Shown here: piece after piece, positions 43,752-53,516 of the stretch
Layout of the letters: the number at the start of each line of letters is the position of its first letter
Position numbering within the stretch: position 1 is the first letter of the stretch
DNA from: Actinomycetota bacterium
Lineage (GTDB): Bacteria > Actinomycetota > Actinomycetes > S36-B12
DNA length: 64,000 nucleotides
Direction: 5' to 3'
Assembly: GCA_016870515.1 (NCBI GenBank)
Contig: VGBL01000007.1
Coordinates: 1 to 64,000, forward strand
The notes under the pieces: generated by a model
Told to the model about the DNA's origin: nothing
Database searches by the model: none
Seen by the model: the letters and a program-made list of their open reading frames with translations, nothing else
Made by a program: the position numbers and the translations under genes

Positions 43752-46124
43752 TTGGGATCGCTGTCGTCCGGGGCCATACGTCGCCCCGTCCTCGCCCTCC
43801 TCGCGTGGGTCATTGTCATCGGCGCCGCGGGGTTCTTTGCCTATACGCTCGACGGCAAGTTCAACGACTCGTTCTCGCTGCCCAACACCGAGTCGGCTCT
43901 CGCGCAGAACTTTCTCGAGGAAGTCTCGGCGCAGGACGCGAGTACCAACTCGGCGACCGTGGTGTGGTCTCCGGCTTCCGGCACGGTGCAGGACAAGGCC
44001 GTCAAGCGCGAGATCGACGCCCTGCTCACGAAGGTCGCTGGGATCTCCGGCGTCACCTGCGTCACCTCGCCCTATGGTAAGGACTACGGGTCGGCGTGCC
44101 CCAAGAAGGAGTCGGCGGCACCGGACCTCCCGCCCGGGACCCCGCCGGAGTTTGCCCAGCAGGTCAAGGAGGCATTCGAGAAAGGCACGACCGATGTCAC
44201 CTTCCCGGAGGGCACTCCGCAGGCCGAGCAGCAGCAACTCTTAGACCTGCTCAAGGCCAATAAGGCCGCGAAGGAAGCCACTTCCACGATCAGCAAGGAC
44301 GGCACGATCGCCTACGCCACCGTGACCTTCGCCGGCGCCGGCCCCGCGGTCGCCAATGCGGCGCAGGCAGACGCCTTCGTCTCGGCTGTGGCGGCTGCCA
44401 GCACCCCGACACTGCAGGTGGGCGCGACCGGTCAGATCCTCACCGCGGCACAGGGCGGACCGGGATTGAGCGAGGGCGTCGGCATCCTCGCGGCCATCAT
44501 CATCATCATCATCCTCTTCGGCAGCCTTGTCGCCGCGGGCCTGCCGATCATGGTCGCCGTCGTCGGACTGCTTGTCGGCCAGCTGCTCATCCTCGTCATC
44601 GCGCGCTTCTTAGAGGTCGCGTCCTTTGCGCCACAGCTCGCGTCGATGATCGGCCTTGGCGTCGGCATCGACTACTCGCTTTTCATCCTCAACCGCTTCC
44701 GGCAAGAGGTCCGTGCGGGGAAGGACCCGAAGGAAGCCATCGGCACCGCCGTGCGCACGGCGGGGCGTGCCGTGCTCTTCGCCGGCGGCACGGTGATCAT
44801 CGCTCTGCTGGGGCTCTTCGTCCTGGGTGTGTCGTTCTTCTACGGCCTGGCCATCGCCGCAGCGGCCACCGTCTTCGTCGTCATGCTCGCCGCGCTCATC
44901 CTGCTGCCGGCCGTCGCCAGCCTTCTGGGCAGGCACACTCTCGGCCTGCGCATGCCCTGGGCCAGGCATCCCAAGCCCAAGCCGCTCGATCAGAGCATGT
45001 GGGCCGGCTACGGCGCACTCCTGCAGAAGGCCCCCTGGCTCAGTGCGCTCCTCGCCTTCGCCCTTGTTGTGCTTTTGGCGATTCCGGCCTTCTCGATCCG
45101 CCAAGGCTTCCCGGACAACGGAACTGCCGCCCCGGGCAGCACCGCGCGCGTCGGCTTCGACCTCATGAGCAAGGGCTTCGGCCCCGGTGTCAACGGCCCC
45201 TTCTTCGTCGCGGTCACGCTGCCGCTGCCCCTGGATGACACTGCGCTCACCAAGACCGTCAAGGCGCTGGCTGCCACGGAGGGAGTGGCGTCGACCATCC
45301 CTAACAAGGACATGCTTCCGCTCTACAAGACCGCCACGATCGGCGGCAAGAACAGTCCCTTCAGTCAGAGCGGCATCGTCACGAGCGTGCTCGTGCAGCC
45401 GACGACGGCACCCGACGATCCGGCCACCAATGCGCTGCTTAATCGCCTGCGCACCCAGACCTCACAGACGATCGCGCCGACCGGTGCGGCGATCTATGTC
45501 GGAGGCACCCAGGCGGTCACGCAGGACTTCACCAATGTGCTCATCAGCGTGCTGCCGCTCTTCCTCCTCATCGTGATCGGCCTGGGATTCATCGCGCTCT
45601 TCCTACTCTTCCGCTCACTGCTCATCCCGCTCACCGCCGCCATCACGAGCCTGCTCAGCTTTGCCGCTGCGCTCGGCGTCACCGTCGCGGTCTTCCAGTG
45701 GGGTTGGGGTGCGAGCCTGATCGGCGTCGCGACGACGGGGCCAATCCTGCCCTTCCTGCCGATCATGGTCTTCGCCATCCTCTTTGGCCTGTCCATGGAC
45801 TATGAGGTCTTCCTCGTCTCGCGCATGCAGGAGGGCTGGAATACGTCGGGCGACAACAAGGAGGCTGTGCGCTATGGCCTAGCGGGCTCGGGCAAGGTCG
45901 TGGTGGCGGCCGCGCTCATCATGAGCTCGGTCTTCCTGGCCTTCGTGCCAGTGCCCAACGACACCATCAAGCTCTTCGGCGTCGCGCTCGCGTCGGCCGT
46001 GCTGATCGACGCGTTCATCGTGCGACTCGTGCTGGTGCCCAGTGTCATGTCGCTTCTCGGTCGCGCGAACTGGTGGTTGCCCAAGTGGCTCGCCAACCAC
46101 ATGCCCAAAATCACCGTGGAGTAG
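43752..46124 (+). CDS. MMPL-family RND transporter
   Basis: The 790-residue membrane protein has two repeats of six helices with large extracytoplasmic loops: AIRRPVLALLAWVIVIGAAG in helix 1, a loop with four Cys-containing segments (GVTCVTSPYGKDYGSACPKK), the SSD-like block IGLGVGIDYSLFILNRFRQE, and in the second half FGLSMDYEVFLVSRMQEGW. The two Gly-x-Asp-Tyr motifs are proton-relay positions of MmpL exporters. It may move lipids, peptides or drugs; it has no mycobacterial MmpS partner. The TTG start at 43752 follows a GAGGGG site. A stretch of Ile codons (atc repeats near 44500) lies in helix 2. Confidence 0.9.
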   Translation: MGSLSSGAIRRPVLALLAWVIVIGAAGFFAYTLDGKFNDSFSLPNTESALAQNFLEEVSAQDASTNSATVVWSPASGTVQDKAVKREIDALLTKVAGISGVTCVTSPYGKDYGSACPKKESAAPDLPPGTPPEFAQQVKEAFEKGTTDVTFPEGTPQAEQQQLLDLLKANKAAKEATSTISKDGTIAYATVTFAGAGPAVANAAQADAFVSAVAAASTPTLQVGATGQILTAAQGGPGLSEGVGILAAIIIIIILFGSLVAAGLPIMVAVVGLLVGQLLILVIARFLEVASFAPQLASMIGLGVGIDYSLFILNRFRQEVRAGKDPKEAIGTAVRTAGRAVLFAGGTVIIALLGLFVLGVSFFYGLAIAAAATVFVVMLAALILLPAVASLLGRHTLGLRMPWARHPKPKPLDQSMWAGYGALLQKAPWLSALLAFALVVLLAIPAFSIRQGFPDNGTAAPGSTARVGFDLMSKGFGPGVNGPFFVAVTLPLPLDDTALTKTVKALAATEGVASTIPNKDMLPLYKTATIGGKNSPFSQSGIVTSVLVQPTTAPDDPATNALLNRLRTQTSQTIAPTGAAIYVGGTQAVTQDFTNVLISVLPLFLLIVIGLGFIALFLLFRSLLIPLTAAITSLLSFAAALGVTVAVFQWGWGASLIGVATTGPILPFLPIMVFAILFGLSMDYEVFLVSRMQEGWNTSGDNKEAVRYGLAGSGKVVVAAALIMSSVFLAFVPVPNDTIKLFGVALASAVLIDAFIVRLVLVPSVMSLLGRANWWLPKWLANHMPKITVE

Positions 46125-46133
46125 CGCTGCCGA

Positions 46134-46424
46134 TCACGAGTCGGGGTCGCCGCCGGTGTTGGAGATGATGTTGCGGAGCACCTCGTTGCTGGCAAGCTGA
46201 TCGGGGCAGGTCGACTTCGCCCACTCCTTCGCAGCGGCCGCCCATGCGGGCTGGTCGGGATAGTCGTCCCGCATCGATTGGAAGATTTCGAACGGGTCGG
46301 TGCCAGCCGCGAGTTGATTGCAAAACTCCTGTGCCTGGCTGGAATCGGAGGAGCCACCTCCGCCCCCGCACGCTGAGAGAGCGAGGGCGGCTGCCGCGGC
46401 AACGGGGATGAGTCGGTTTCGCAT
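46134..46424 (-). CDS. Small secreted lipoprotein
   Basis: From ATG 46424 the 96-residue product has a signal peptide MRNRLIPVAAAAALALSAC with lipobox LSAC, followed by a Gly/Ser linker (GGGGGSSDSS) and a small domain with two cysteines (EFCNQL; KSTCPDQL) that could form a disulfide. I do not recognise the domain; it resembles short actinobacterial DUF732-like or peptide-sized exported proteins only in size. It is convergent with the MMPL transporter, 9 bases apart. In-frame codons upstream are not part of a signal peptide. Confidence 0.75.
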   Translation of the reverse strand: MRNRLIPVAAAAALALSACGGGGGSSDSSQAQEFCNQLAAGTDPFEIFQSMRDDYPDQPAWAAAAKEWAKSTCPDQLASNEVLRNIISNTGGDPDS

Positions 46425-46612
46425 GGCCCGATGATGCCAGCACCGAGCCGACCCGATCAAGCCCTACGCCGATATGGCTCGAGCTCGTCCGCAAGCGCGG
46501 GAACGGGACATCGGCGAGGAGTGCACTAGGGCGTTGTGTCTGCATGGCGACCACGTCACGCTAGGTCGCCGACAGTGTCCCGACGGCCTCTAGCCGGTCG
46601 GCAATCGGCGGT

Positions 46613-47341
46613 CTACAGGTCACCAACAGGCAATCGAGACTCGATGACAGACCCGGCAACCCGCTCGATTCGGTAGGCGGCCGGACCGTCGGCAGGGTCG
46701 ACCTCCATGTCGGCGATGACGCTCACCGCCTCCTCGCCCTCGTAGAGGATCCCGACACGATCGTCGGTGGCGTAGGACGTGGGCAGGAGTCCATCACCCA
46801 CCACTCGCTGGAGCAGCGGCCGGCGCTGCTCCTCGCTGTCGTAGTGCACGCCGTTGCCGTAAGGGAGCAGGGCGAGTGCGTCGGTGACCACTCGCAGGGC
46901 GGGCCCGAAGGAGTCGGTCGGGCCGCCGACGTGCCAGCAGATCGAACCCGCACTTACGCCGGCCAGGATCGTGCCGCGCTCCCAGGCAGCGCGCATCGCG
47001 ATGTCGACACCGTGCAGGCGCCACAGTGCGAGCAGGTTCGCCACGCTCCCGCCGCCAACCCACACGAGGTCACTGTGGCCGAGGACCTCCTCGGGGTCGC
47101 GATTGGGCATCGTGAAGAGGGCGAGGTGGTCGACGTCGCATCCGAGAGCACCGAGAGCGGCATAGGAGCGGGCGAGATACGACGCATCATCGCCGCTCGC
47201 CGTCATCACCAGGCACACGCGCGGACGCTCGGCGCCGGTGAGGCGCAGTGCCTCGAGCACTAGGCCGCCCGGTCTGAGGACTCCCCAGCGATCGGTGGCA
47301 AGGAAGCCCCCGCTCGTGGCCAGGATCCGTCGAGTGGTCAT
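46613..47341 (-). CDS. Peptidase E-like (family S51) protein
   Basis: The 242-residue protein has the S51 core: ATSGGFL at the N-terminus, YLARSYAALGALGCDVDHL, DLVWVGGGSVANLLALW and the nucleophile elbow GVSAGSICW with Ser130, then FGPALRVVTDALALLPYGN and HYDSEEQRRP. Peptidase E removes N-terminal Asp from dipeptides; cyanophycinase is a related alternative. Its start overlaps the stop of the flavoprotein gene (ATGA). The 188 bases upstream of the lipoprotein gene separate the two units. Substrate is not known. Confidence 0.87.
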   Translation of the reverse strand: MTTRRILATSGGFLATDRWGVLRPGGLVLEALRLTGAERPRVCLVMTASGDDASYLARSYAALGALGCDVDHLALFTMPNRDPEEVLGHSDLVWVGGGSVANLLALWRLHGVDIAMRAAWERGTILAGVSAGSICWHVGGPTDSFGPALRVVTDALALLPYGNGVHYDSEEQRRPLLQRVVGDGLLPTSYATDDRVGILYEGEEAVSVIADMEVDPADGPAAYRIERVAGSVIESRLPVGDL

Positions 47342-48615
47342 GCGGTGTCCTTCGCGTCGTCGGGTCGTCGAGCCAGGCCCAGATCGGCGAGCACCGCCGT
47401 GGCTGCGCGCCGCCCGCTCACGAGCGCTCCCTGGATCGACGCCGTGTCGCGGTGGTCACCGGCCAGGTAGATCCGACCGGGGCCATGGACCGAGCGTCGC
47501 ATGTCGAGCGGCACCGCCATCGCGGGAAGGGCGTAGGGGATGGGGTAGGTCGCGATGAGCTCCCAGTCGCCGGTCGGCACGCCGTAGAGCCACGACAGGT
47601 GGGCGCGAGCCGCGCGCTCGTTTTCGGAGGTGGTCCGCACGCCGAGAGCTGATGCGGAGACCAGCGCCTGGCCGGGAGGAGCGTAGGTCGGAACGGCATT
47701 GGTGAGCACGACGGTGTTGACGAGCGGGCCCCGGCGAGCGCCATCGAGCACGAGCACTCCCTCGCCATTGGCGAGTTCGGCGCCTGTGCACGAGGGTCGG
47801 TAGTACCACGTGGTCACGGACCGTGGTGCCGGCACGCGCAGTCGTGGGATGAGCCGTGATGCTGTGGCCGGGTCGGTGGCGACGATCACAGCGCGGGCAT
47901 CGATGCGCTCCGCGCCATCGGTGATGACGTGATCGTCAGCAACCGTCTTGACGGGCGTGTCCAGTCGCACGTCGACCCCGGCCGCGAGCTGGTTGGGGAT
48001 CGTCCGCATGCCGTGCGCGGGTAGCGACGGTGTGCCGCGCACGAAGGAGCGCAGCACAAGGTCGAGGAATCGCCGCGAGGTGGTCAGTTCGTGCTCAAGG
48101 AAGACCCCGGAGAGAAAGGGCCGCAGCAGTCGTTCGATGAGCGAACGGTCGGCGCCCGCCCGCCGCAGTGCCTCGTAGGCGGTGATGTCGGGCGCGCGGC
48201 GTAAGGCCGCGGGGCTGCGCACGGCCCGAGAAGCGGCGTACGCGACGAAGCGAGCGGTCGACAGCGGAGTGCCGAGCGGCGCGGTGGCGGAGCCCCAGGC
48301 CCAGCGCGGCTCGCGACGCGGATCGCCTACGCGCGCCACCTGACGACCGCTGCGCCCAGCAAGGACGACCTGCGCACCCGCGACGAAGGGATGGAGGTCG
48401 AGTGCCGCGAGGTCGAGTACGCGCTTTCCCTCGGCATACGCGGGGTTGTAGAGCTGGAAGCCACGGTCGAGCAGGAAGTTGTCGATCACGTCGGTCTGGA
48501 CGCGGCCACCGACCCGGGGGCCAGCCTCGAGCACGGTCGCATCGACCCCGGCCGCCCGCAGGTGGCGCGCGGCGGCGAGGCCTGCCATGCCAGCCCCTAC
48601 GACAATCACGCTCAC
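47338..48615 (-). CDS. FAD-dependent amine-oxidase-like oxidoreductase
   Basis: From GTG 48615 the 425-residue flavoprotein begins SVIVVGAGMAGLAAARHL, the FAD dinucleotide-binding motif, with VLEAGPRVGGRVQTD typical of the amine oxidase/phytoene desaturase superfamily. The C-terminal GRIYLAGDHRDTASIQGALV closes the FAD site. The middle substrate domain does not identify a substrate; protoporphyrinogen oxidase-like or carotenoid-type flavoproteins are alternatives. A longer open reading upstream (to 49269) overlaps the pseudokinase gene on the other strand and is rejected. It is coupled to the peptidase E gene. Confidence 0.88.
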   Translation of the reverse strand: MSVIVVGAGMAGLAAARHLRAAGVDATVLEAGPRVGGRVQTDVIDNFLLDRGFQLYNPAYAEGKRVLDLAALDLHPFVAGAQVVLAGRSGRQVARVGDPRREPRWAWGSATAPLGTPLSTARFVAYAASRAVRSPAALRRAPDITAYEALRRAGADRSLIERLLRPFLSGVFLEHELTTSRRFLDLVLRSFVRGTPSLPAHGMRTIPNQLAAGVDVRLDTPVKTVADDHVITDGAERIDARAVIVATDPATASRLIPRLRVPAPRSVTTWYYRPSCTGAELANGEGVLVLDGARRGPLVNTVVLTNAVPTYAPPGQALVSASALGVRTTSENERAARAHLSWLYGVPTGDWELIATYPIPYALPAMAVPLDMRRSVHGPGRIYLAGDHRDTASIQGALVSGRRAATAVLADLGLARRPDDAKDTA

Positions 48616-48682
48616 CGCGTCACCGTACCGGGCCTGTGGATAGCCGCCAACGCACTTGCTCGCTTGCAGGCACCATACCGCC

Positions 48683-49528
48683 ATGTCGTACACGCAGATC
48701 CCCGATAGCGCACCGCTGACAGTCGTGGTGCCCGTCCTCTCACCCAGCGATTCCCGGCGCCAAGCCCTCACTCGGGCAGCGGTCGTCCGGCACCCCGGCC
48801 TCGTCGACATCACCTCGGTGCGCGAAGTCGAGACCGGTCTTGAGGTGTCCTTCTGCCCACCCGCGGGTGCTCGCCGGTTGGAGGTCCACGAGCGTGAGTG
48901 GTCGGCCGATGACGTCGTACGACTCCTGGCACCCGTCGCTGCCGGCCTCGCGCAGCTACACGACGCCGACTGCGTGCACGGCGCTGTCACCCTCGATCGC
49001 CTGTGGGTGCGGCTCGACGGTGCCGGCCTGGTCGCTCCCGGCATCGCCCATGGTGTCGCCACCGACGACGTGCGCGATCTCGTGAGCCTGATGCGCGATC
49101 TGCTGCCGGCCCACTCCGTCGGGGGCGACCTGGCCAGCCTGCTGATCATGGGCAGCGATCCGGATGTGTCGGCACGACCGTCGATGGCGAGAGTGGCGGC
49201 AATCCTCGGGCTCGCCCGGCGCCGCAGCGCGCCCTTGACGTCCCCGCCGGCGCAGCGTCGCGCAGGCACCTGTCCCGAGCACGTGGTCTTCCCCCCGACT
49301 ACGCCCTCGGCGAAGGTGCCGCGACCCCGTCACGCTGCGCCGGCGGGGCGGCTTCCTCGACGTCCGACGTGGCGGATGGTGGCGCTTATCGTCGGCACCG
49401 TTGCGGCGGGAGTGCTCCTGCTCGGGGCTGCTCGCGGATCAGATGCGCCGGTCGTGTGTCCGGCGACGACTACGAGCCAGATGCCGCCTGGGCAATCGCC
49501 TGATCGATGGTCGGATCGCTCCAGCTGA
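48683..49528 (+). CDS. Pseudokinase-like protein with a C-terminal membrane anchor
   Basis: The 281-residue protein recalls a shortened Ser/Thr kinase fold: WSADDVVRLLAPVAAGLAQL is like helix E and LHDADCVHGAVTLDRLWV like the catalytic loop, where HGAV stands for HRD and the Asp is missing; GLVAPGIAHGV takes the place of the DFG region. A Pro/Arg-rich linker precedes one transmembrane helix (WRMVALIVGTVAAGVLLLGA) near residue 245. It is probably a catalytically dead, membrane-anchored kinase relative or an unrelated helical protein. The last 59 bases overlap the 3' end of the TIGR01777 gene on the other strand, so the tail after the helix is uncertain. Function unknown. Confidence 0.68.
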   Translation: MSYTQIPDSAPLTVVVPVLSPSDSRRQALTRAAVVRHPGLVDITSVREVETGLEVSFCPPAGARRLEVHEREWSADDVVRLLAPVAAGLAQLHDADCVHGAVTLDRLWVRLDGAGLVAPGIAHGVATDDVRDLVSLMRDLLPAHSVGGDLASLLIMGSDPDVSARPSMARVAAILGLARRRSAPLTSPPAQRRAGTCPEHVVFPPTTPSAKVPRPRHAAPAGRLPRRPTWRMVALIVGTVAAGVLLLGAARGSDAPVVCPATTTSQMPPGQSPDRWSDRSS

Positions 49529-50366
49529 AGCCGTCAGACTCCAAGACGGCCGGGAGCACGCGCTGGCTGCCGAGCACGTCCTGCGAGAACTCTCCGAGCG
49601 CGGCCTTGATGGCGAAGCTCGGCACGGGGAGCATGGTTGGCCTGCCCAGCACGCGACCCATGGCGGAGGTCACCTCGGCATTAGTCACGGGGTTGGGTGC
49701 TGTGAGATTGACCGGGCCGCGGTAGCGATCGTCCTCAAGCAGGGCGATCAGCGCGGCCACCTCATCGCGCAGGGAGATAAACGACCAGTACTGCTTGCCG
49801 GAGCCGACCTTGCCGCCGAGGCCGAGCCTGAAGATCGGCATGAGCCGCTTCCATGCACCGCCGTGCGAAGTCACGACGATTCCGGTGCGCGCGTAAGCGA
49901 CGCGGATGCCGGCATCGACCGCGGGCTGCGCGGATGCCTCCCAGTCGGCCACGACATCGGCGAGGAAGCCTGCGCCCTGGGGTGTCTCCTCGGTGACGGC
50001 GCGATCGCCGGTGTCGCCGTAGTAGCCGATCGCCGATCCGCACACCAGCACGCGCGGCTTGGGATCGAGCGAGGCCATCGCCCTGGCGATCGTGGTCGTG
50101 CCCTGCACGCGGGAGTCGCGGATCTCCTTCTTGTAGGCCTCGGTCCAGCGCTTGTCGCCGACACCGGCGCCGGCCAGGTGGACGACCCCATCGATGCCCT
50201 GCAGCGCCGCGAGGGCAACGGTGCCCGCGGCCGGATCCCAGCGCACCTCGTCGGGCGCGCTCGGGGCACGGCGGACGAGTCGCACGACCTCGTGCCCGCG
50301 TGCGCGCAGGGCGGGGACCAGTGCCGATCCGATGAGGCCGCTGGCCCCGGTGACCGCGACCTTCAT
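49470..50366 (-). CDS. TIGR01777-family NAD(P)-dependent epimerase/dehydratase-like protein (YfcH/SDR39U1 type)
   Basis: The 298-residue extended SDR has [40 protein letters not shown], the family-specific GSAIGYYGDTGDRAVTEE, RTGIVVTSHGGAW and WSFISLRDEVAALIALLED, with C-terminal PTMLPVPSFAIKAALGEFSQ. The biochemical reaction is not established for the family. It follows sucB (TGATG, one-base overlap), as in mycobacteria, where the same pair lies next to lipB. Its 3' end overlaps the pseudokinase gene by 59 bases. Confidence 0.93.
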   Translation of the reverse strand: MKVAVTGASGLIGSALVPALRARGHEVVRLVRRAPSAPDEVRWDPAAGTVALAALQGIDGVVHLAGAGVGDKRWTEAYKKEIRDSRVQGTTTIARAMASLDPKPRVLVCGSAIGYYGDTGDRAVTEETPQGAGFLADVVADWEASAQPAVDAGIRVAYARTGIVVTSHGGAWKRLMPIFRLGLGGKVGSGKQYWSFISLRDEVAALIALLEDDRYRGPVNLTAPNPVTNAEVTSAMGRVLGRPTMLPVPSFAIKAALGEFSQDVLGSQRVLPAVLESDGFSWSDPTIDQAIAQAASGS

Positions 50367-52048
50367 CAGGCGCCCACGTCGGTGAAGTTGGCGTCCTCGA
50401 GTCGCTGGCGCACGGCGGTGAGGAAGCGAGCCGCGTCGGCACCGTCGACCAGGCGGTGGTCGTAGGTGAGCGCCAGGTAGACCATCGAGCGAATGGCGAT
50501 GACGTCGCTGCCAGCGGCATCGGTGATCACGACCGCTCGCTTGACCACCGACCCGGTGCCGAGGATCGCCACCTGCGGCTGGTTGATGATCGGGGTGTCG
50601 AAGAGCGCACCGCGGCTGCCGGTGTTGGTGATGGTGAATGTGCCGCCGGAAAGCTCGTCGGGGGAGACCTTGTTGGTGCGCGTGCGCTCGGCCACGTCGG
50701 AGATGCGACGGGCGAGGCCCGAGACGCTGAGGTCACCGGCATCGCGGACGACGGGCACCAGGAGCCCACGATCGGTGTCGACGGCCACCCCGAGGTTGAT
50801 CTCGCCGTGGTAGGTCACCGTGCCGGCGGCCATGTCGATCGAGGCGTTGAGCTGCGGGTACACCGCCAGGGCCTCGACGGCAGCCTTGGCAAAGAACGGC
50901 AGGAAGGTGAGCTTGACGCCCTCGCGTACCTCGAAGTCGCGCTTGACCTTGTCGCGCAGCGCAGCGATGCGGGTGACGTCGACCTCGACGACGGTCGTGA
51001 GTTGGGCGGCCTCCTGGAGGGACTCGACCATGCGCTCGGCGATGATGCGGCGCAGGCGCGACATCGGCTGCGTGGTGCCGCGCAGGCCGACGGTCGTGGC
51101 CAGTGCGGGCGCGGCCGCCGTAACCCGTGCAGCGGGTGCGGGTGCCGATGCGGCGGGTGCGGCCGCGGTGCCACGGGCGGCGGCAAGCACGTCCTGCTTG
51201 CGAATGCGCCCGCCCACGCCGGTGCCGACGACCGTGTCGAGGTCGACGCCGTGCTCGGCAGCGAGCTTGCGCACCAGCGGCGTGACATAGGGCTCGTCGT
51301 CACCGGCAGCCGTCGCGGCGGAAGCGGGGGGTGCGGTCGCAGCGGGTGCAGGCGTGGGCGCAGGCGGTGCCGGCGCCGGAACGGGCGGTGCCGCGGGTGC
51401 CGGCGCGGGAGCGGGCGTGGGCGCTGCGGCGGGTGCTGGCGCTGCTGCCGTTGCGCCGGGGGCGCCGATCAGGCCCAGCGTGCCGCCGACGGCGACGACG
51501 CCGTCCTCGGGCACGGAGATGGAGACGAGGATGCCGCCGGCCGGTGCGGGGATCTCGGTGTCGACCTTATCGGTGGAGATCTCCACGATCGTCTCGTCGG
51601 CCGCGACGGCTTCGCCGACGCGTCGCAGCCATCGTGTGACGACGCCTTCGGTCACCGACTCCCCGAGAGCGGGCAGGAGGATGGGCGTGGTGTCGCCGGT
51701 GGGGCCCGGCGCTGCAGCGGGAGGTGCAGGCACGGGAGAAGGAGGAGGCGCAGCGGGAGCAGGAGCAGGCGGCGCCGCCGCGGGTGTGGGGGCGGCGGCC
51801 GGTGCCTCGCCGGCCTCGGCGATGACGGCGAGCTCGGCGCCAATTGGCACGGTCGCGTCCTCGGGAGCGGTGATTGACAGCAGCACGCCGGAAGCCGGAG
51901 CGGGGATCTCGGTGTCGACCTTGTCGGTGGAGATCTCCACCAGGGGTTCGTCTGCGGCCACGGTGTCGCCGACCTTCTTCAGCCAGCGCGTGACGGTGCC
52001 CTCCGTGACGGACTCGCCCAGGGCGGGGAGGGTGACCGATACCGACAT
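50366..52048 (-). CDS. sucB: Dihydrolipoamide acyltransferase E2 with two lipoyl domains
   Basis: The 560-residue E2 carries acyl groups between E1 and CoA. It has two lipoyl domains (about 2-76 with Lys43, about 121-196 with Lys161; both [12 protein letters not shown]), joined by Ala/Pro-rich flexible linkers, a peripheral-subunit-binding domain ([20 protein letters not shown] ... [12 protein letters not shown]) and a catalytic CoA transferase domain ending in [17 protein letters not shown] with the active-site His. AAGGAGAA precedes ATG 52048. Actinobacteria often use one such E2 (DlaT) for pyruvate and other complexes, so it is likely the partner of aceE here; the label sucB/dlaT is by family. 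It is 23 bases from lpd. Confidence 0.93.
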   Translation of the reverse strand: MSVSVTLPALGESVTEGTVTRWLKKVGDTVAADEPLVEISTDKVDTEIPAPASGVLLSITAPEDATVPIGAELAVIAEAGEAPAAAPTPAAAPPAPAPAAPPPSPVPAPPAAAPGPTGDTTPILLPALGESVTEGVVTRWLRRVGEAVAADETIVEISTDKVDTEIPAPAGGILVSISVPEDGVVAVGGTLGLIGAPGATAAAPAPAAAPTPAPAPAPAAPPVPAPAPPAPTPAPAATAPPASAATAAGDDEPYVTPLVRKLAAEHGVDLDTVVGTGVGGRIRKQDVLAAARGTAAAPAASAPAPAARVTAAAPALATTVGLRGTTQPMSRLRRIIAERMVESLQEAAQLTTVVEVDVTRIAALRDKVKRDFEVREGVKLTFLPFFAKAAVEALAVYPQLNASIDMAAGTVTYHGEINLGVAVDTDRGLLVPVVRDAGDLSVSGLARRISDVAERTRTNKVSPDELSGGTFTITNTGSRGALFDTPIINQPQVAILGTGSVVKRAVVITDAAGSDVIAIRSMVYLALTYDHRLVDGADAARFLTAVRQRLEDANFTDVGA

Positions 52049-52071
52049 GTCTGGTTCTCCTTCGTGGACCG

Positions 52072-53442
52072 TCAGGCGTGCGCGTGCAGGGGCTTGCCGG
52101 CGAGGGCGAGATGAGCCTCGCCCATGGCCTCGTTCTGAGTGGGGTGCGCGTGGACGAGCGTGGCGACGTCCTCGGGGTAGGCCTCCCAGTTGACGATCAA
52201 CTGGGCCTCGCCGATCTGCTCGCCAATGCGCGCGCCGATCATGTGCACCCCGACGACCGGACCGTCAGTCCTCTGCACGAGCTTGATGAAGCCCGTGGTC
52301 GCGAGGATCTGGCTCTTGCCGTTACCGCCGAGGTTGTATTCGTAGACCGACACTGCGTCGTCACCGAACTGCTCCTTTGCCTGTGCCTCGGTCAGGCCCA
52401 CGGACCCGATCTCCGGCTCGGAGTAGGTGACGCGCGGGATGTTGATGTCGGCGATGGGCCGCGGGTGCAGGCCGCCGATCTCCTCGGCGACGAAGATCCC
52501 GTGCTGAAAGCCGCGGTGCGCCAACTGCAGGCCCGGCGTGATGTCGCCGACGGCGAAGACACCGGGCACGTTGGTGCGCTGGCGCTCGTCGACGAGCACC
52601 CAGCCGCGGTCCATGGCGATGCCGGCCTCCTCGTAGCCGAGGCCGGACGCCTGCGGACCGCGACCAACGGCGACCAGGAGCAGGTCGGCATCGAGCGTCT
52701 CGCCGTTGTCGAGGGCCACGTGCACGCCGTTGTCGTCCTGGGTCGCCGACTGGAACTGCACGCCGGTCTTGGCGTTGATCTTGCGCTTGCGGTAGGCGCG
52801 CTCGAAGGCCTTGCTGATGGCTTCGTCTTCGGCCGCGACCAGGCGCGGGAGGGCCTCGATGATCGTGACGTCCGAGCCGAAGGACTTCCAGACGCTGGCG
52901 AACTCGACGCCGATGACGCCGCCGCCGAGCACGATGACCTTCTCCGGCACGTAGTCGAGCGTGAGCGCCTGGTCAGAGGTCATGATGCGGCCGCCGATCT
53001 CCAGGCCTGGCAGCGTGCGGGCGTAGGAGCCTGTGGCGAGCACCACGTGCTTGCCGGTGTAGTCCGTGCCATCGACGGTCACGGTGTTGGGGGAAGTGAG
53101 GCGCCCCTCGCCCTCGACGTAGGTCACGTCGCGGCTCTTCACCAGGCCCTGGAGGCCCTTGTAGAGCCGACTGACCACGCCGTCGCGGTAGGAGTTGACC
53201 TTGGGCATGTCGATGCCCTCGAGGGTGGCCTTGACGCCGAAGTTCTCGCTTTCGCGTGCCGAGTCGGCGACCTCGGCGGCGTGGAGGAGCGCCTTGGTGG
53301 GGATGCAGCCGCGGTGCAGGCAGGTGCCGCCGAGCTTGCCCTTCTCGATGAGCACGACCGAGAGACCGAGCTGCGAGGCGCGCAGGGCGCAGGCGTAGCC
53401 CCCGCTGCCGCCTCCCAGGATGACGACGTCGGCCTCAGGCAC
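52072..53442 (-). CDS. lpd: Dihydrolipoamide dehydrogenase (E3)
   Basis: E3 reoxidises dihydrolipoamide with NAD+. From GTG 53442, after an AAAGGGAG site, the 456-residue protein has FAD-binding [17 protein letters not shown], the redox pair Cys41-Cys46 ([16 protein letters not shown]), NAD-binding [34 protein letters not shown] and the C-terminal [17 protein letters not shown] with the His-Glu dyad. Thirteen upstream in-frame codons are possible but lack a ribosome site. It forms an operon with sucB and TIGR01777. Confidence 0.96.
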   Translation of the reverse strand: MPEADVVILGGGSGGYACALRASQLGLSVVLIEKGKLGGTCLHRGCIPTKALLHAAEVADSARESENFGVKATLEGIDMPKVNSYRDGVVSRLYKGLQGLVKSRDVTYVEGEGRLTSPNTVTVDGTDYTGKHVVLATGSYARTLPGLEIGGRIMTSDQALTLDYVPEKVIVLGGGVIGVEFASVWKSFGSDVTIIEALPRLVAAEDEAISKAFERAYRKRKINAKTGVQFQSATQDDNGVHVALDNGETLDADLLLVAVGRGPQASGLGYEEAGIAMDRGWVLVDERQRTNVPGVFAVGDITPGLQLAHRGFQHGIFVAEEIGGLHPRPIADINIPRVTYSEPEIGSVGLTEAQAKEQFGDDAVSVYEYNLGGNGKSQILATTGFIKLVQRTDGPVVGVHMIGARIGEQIGEAQLIVNWEAYPEDVATLVHAHPTQNEAMGEAHLALAGKPLHAHA

Positions 53443-53516
53443 GGCGGCTCCCTTTACGTTGATGTGAAGCCATTCTTCCACCGTCCGCTCACGCGGACTC
53501 CCTCAGGGCGACACCC

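Noticed and set aside
48616..49269. Upstream extension of the flavoprotein frame
   Set aside because: It lies antisense to the pseudokinase gene and has no domain; the FAD motif starts at GTG 48615.
51300..51850. Low-complexity region as a repeat element
   Set aside because: It encodes the Ala/Pro-rich linkers of the E2 protein, a normal feature of the family.
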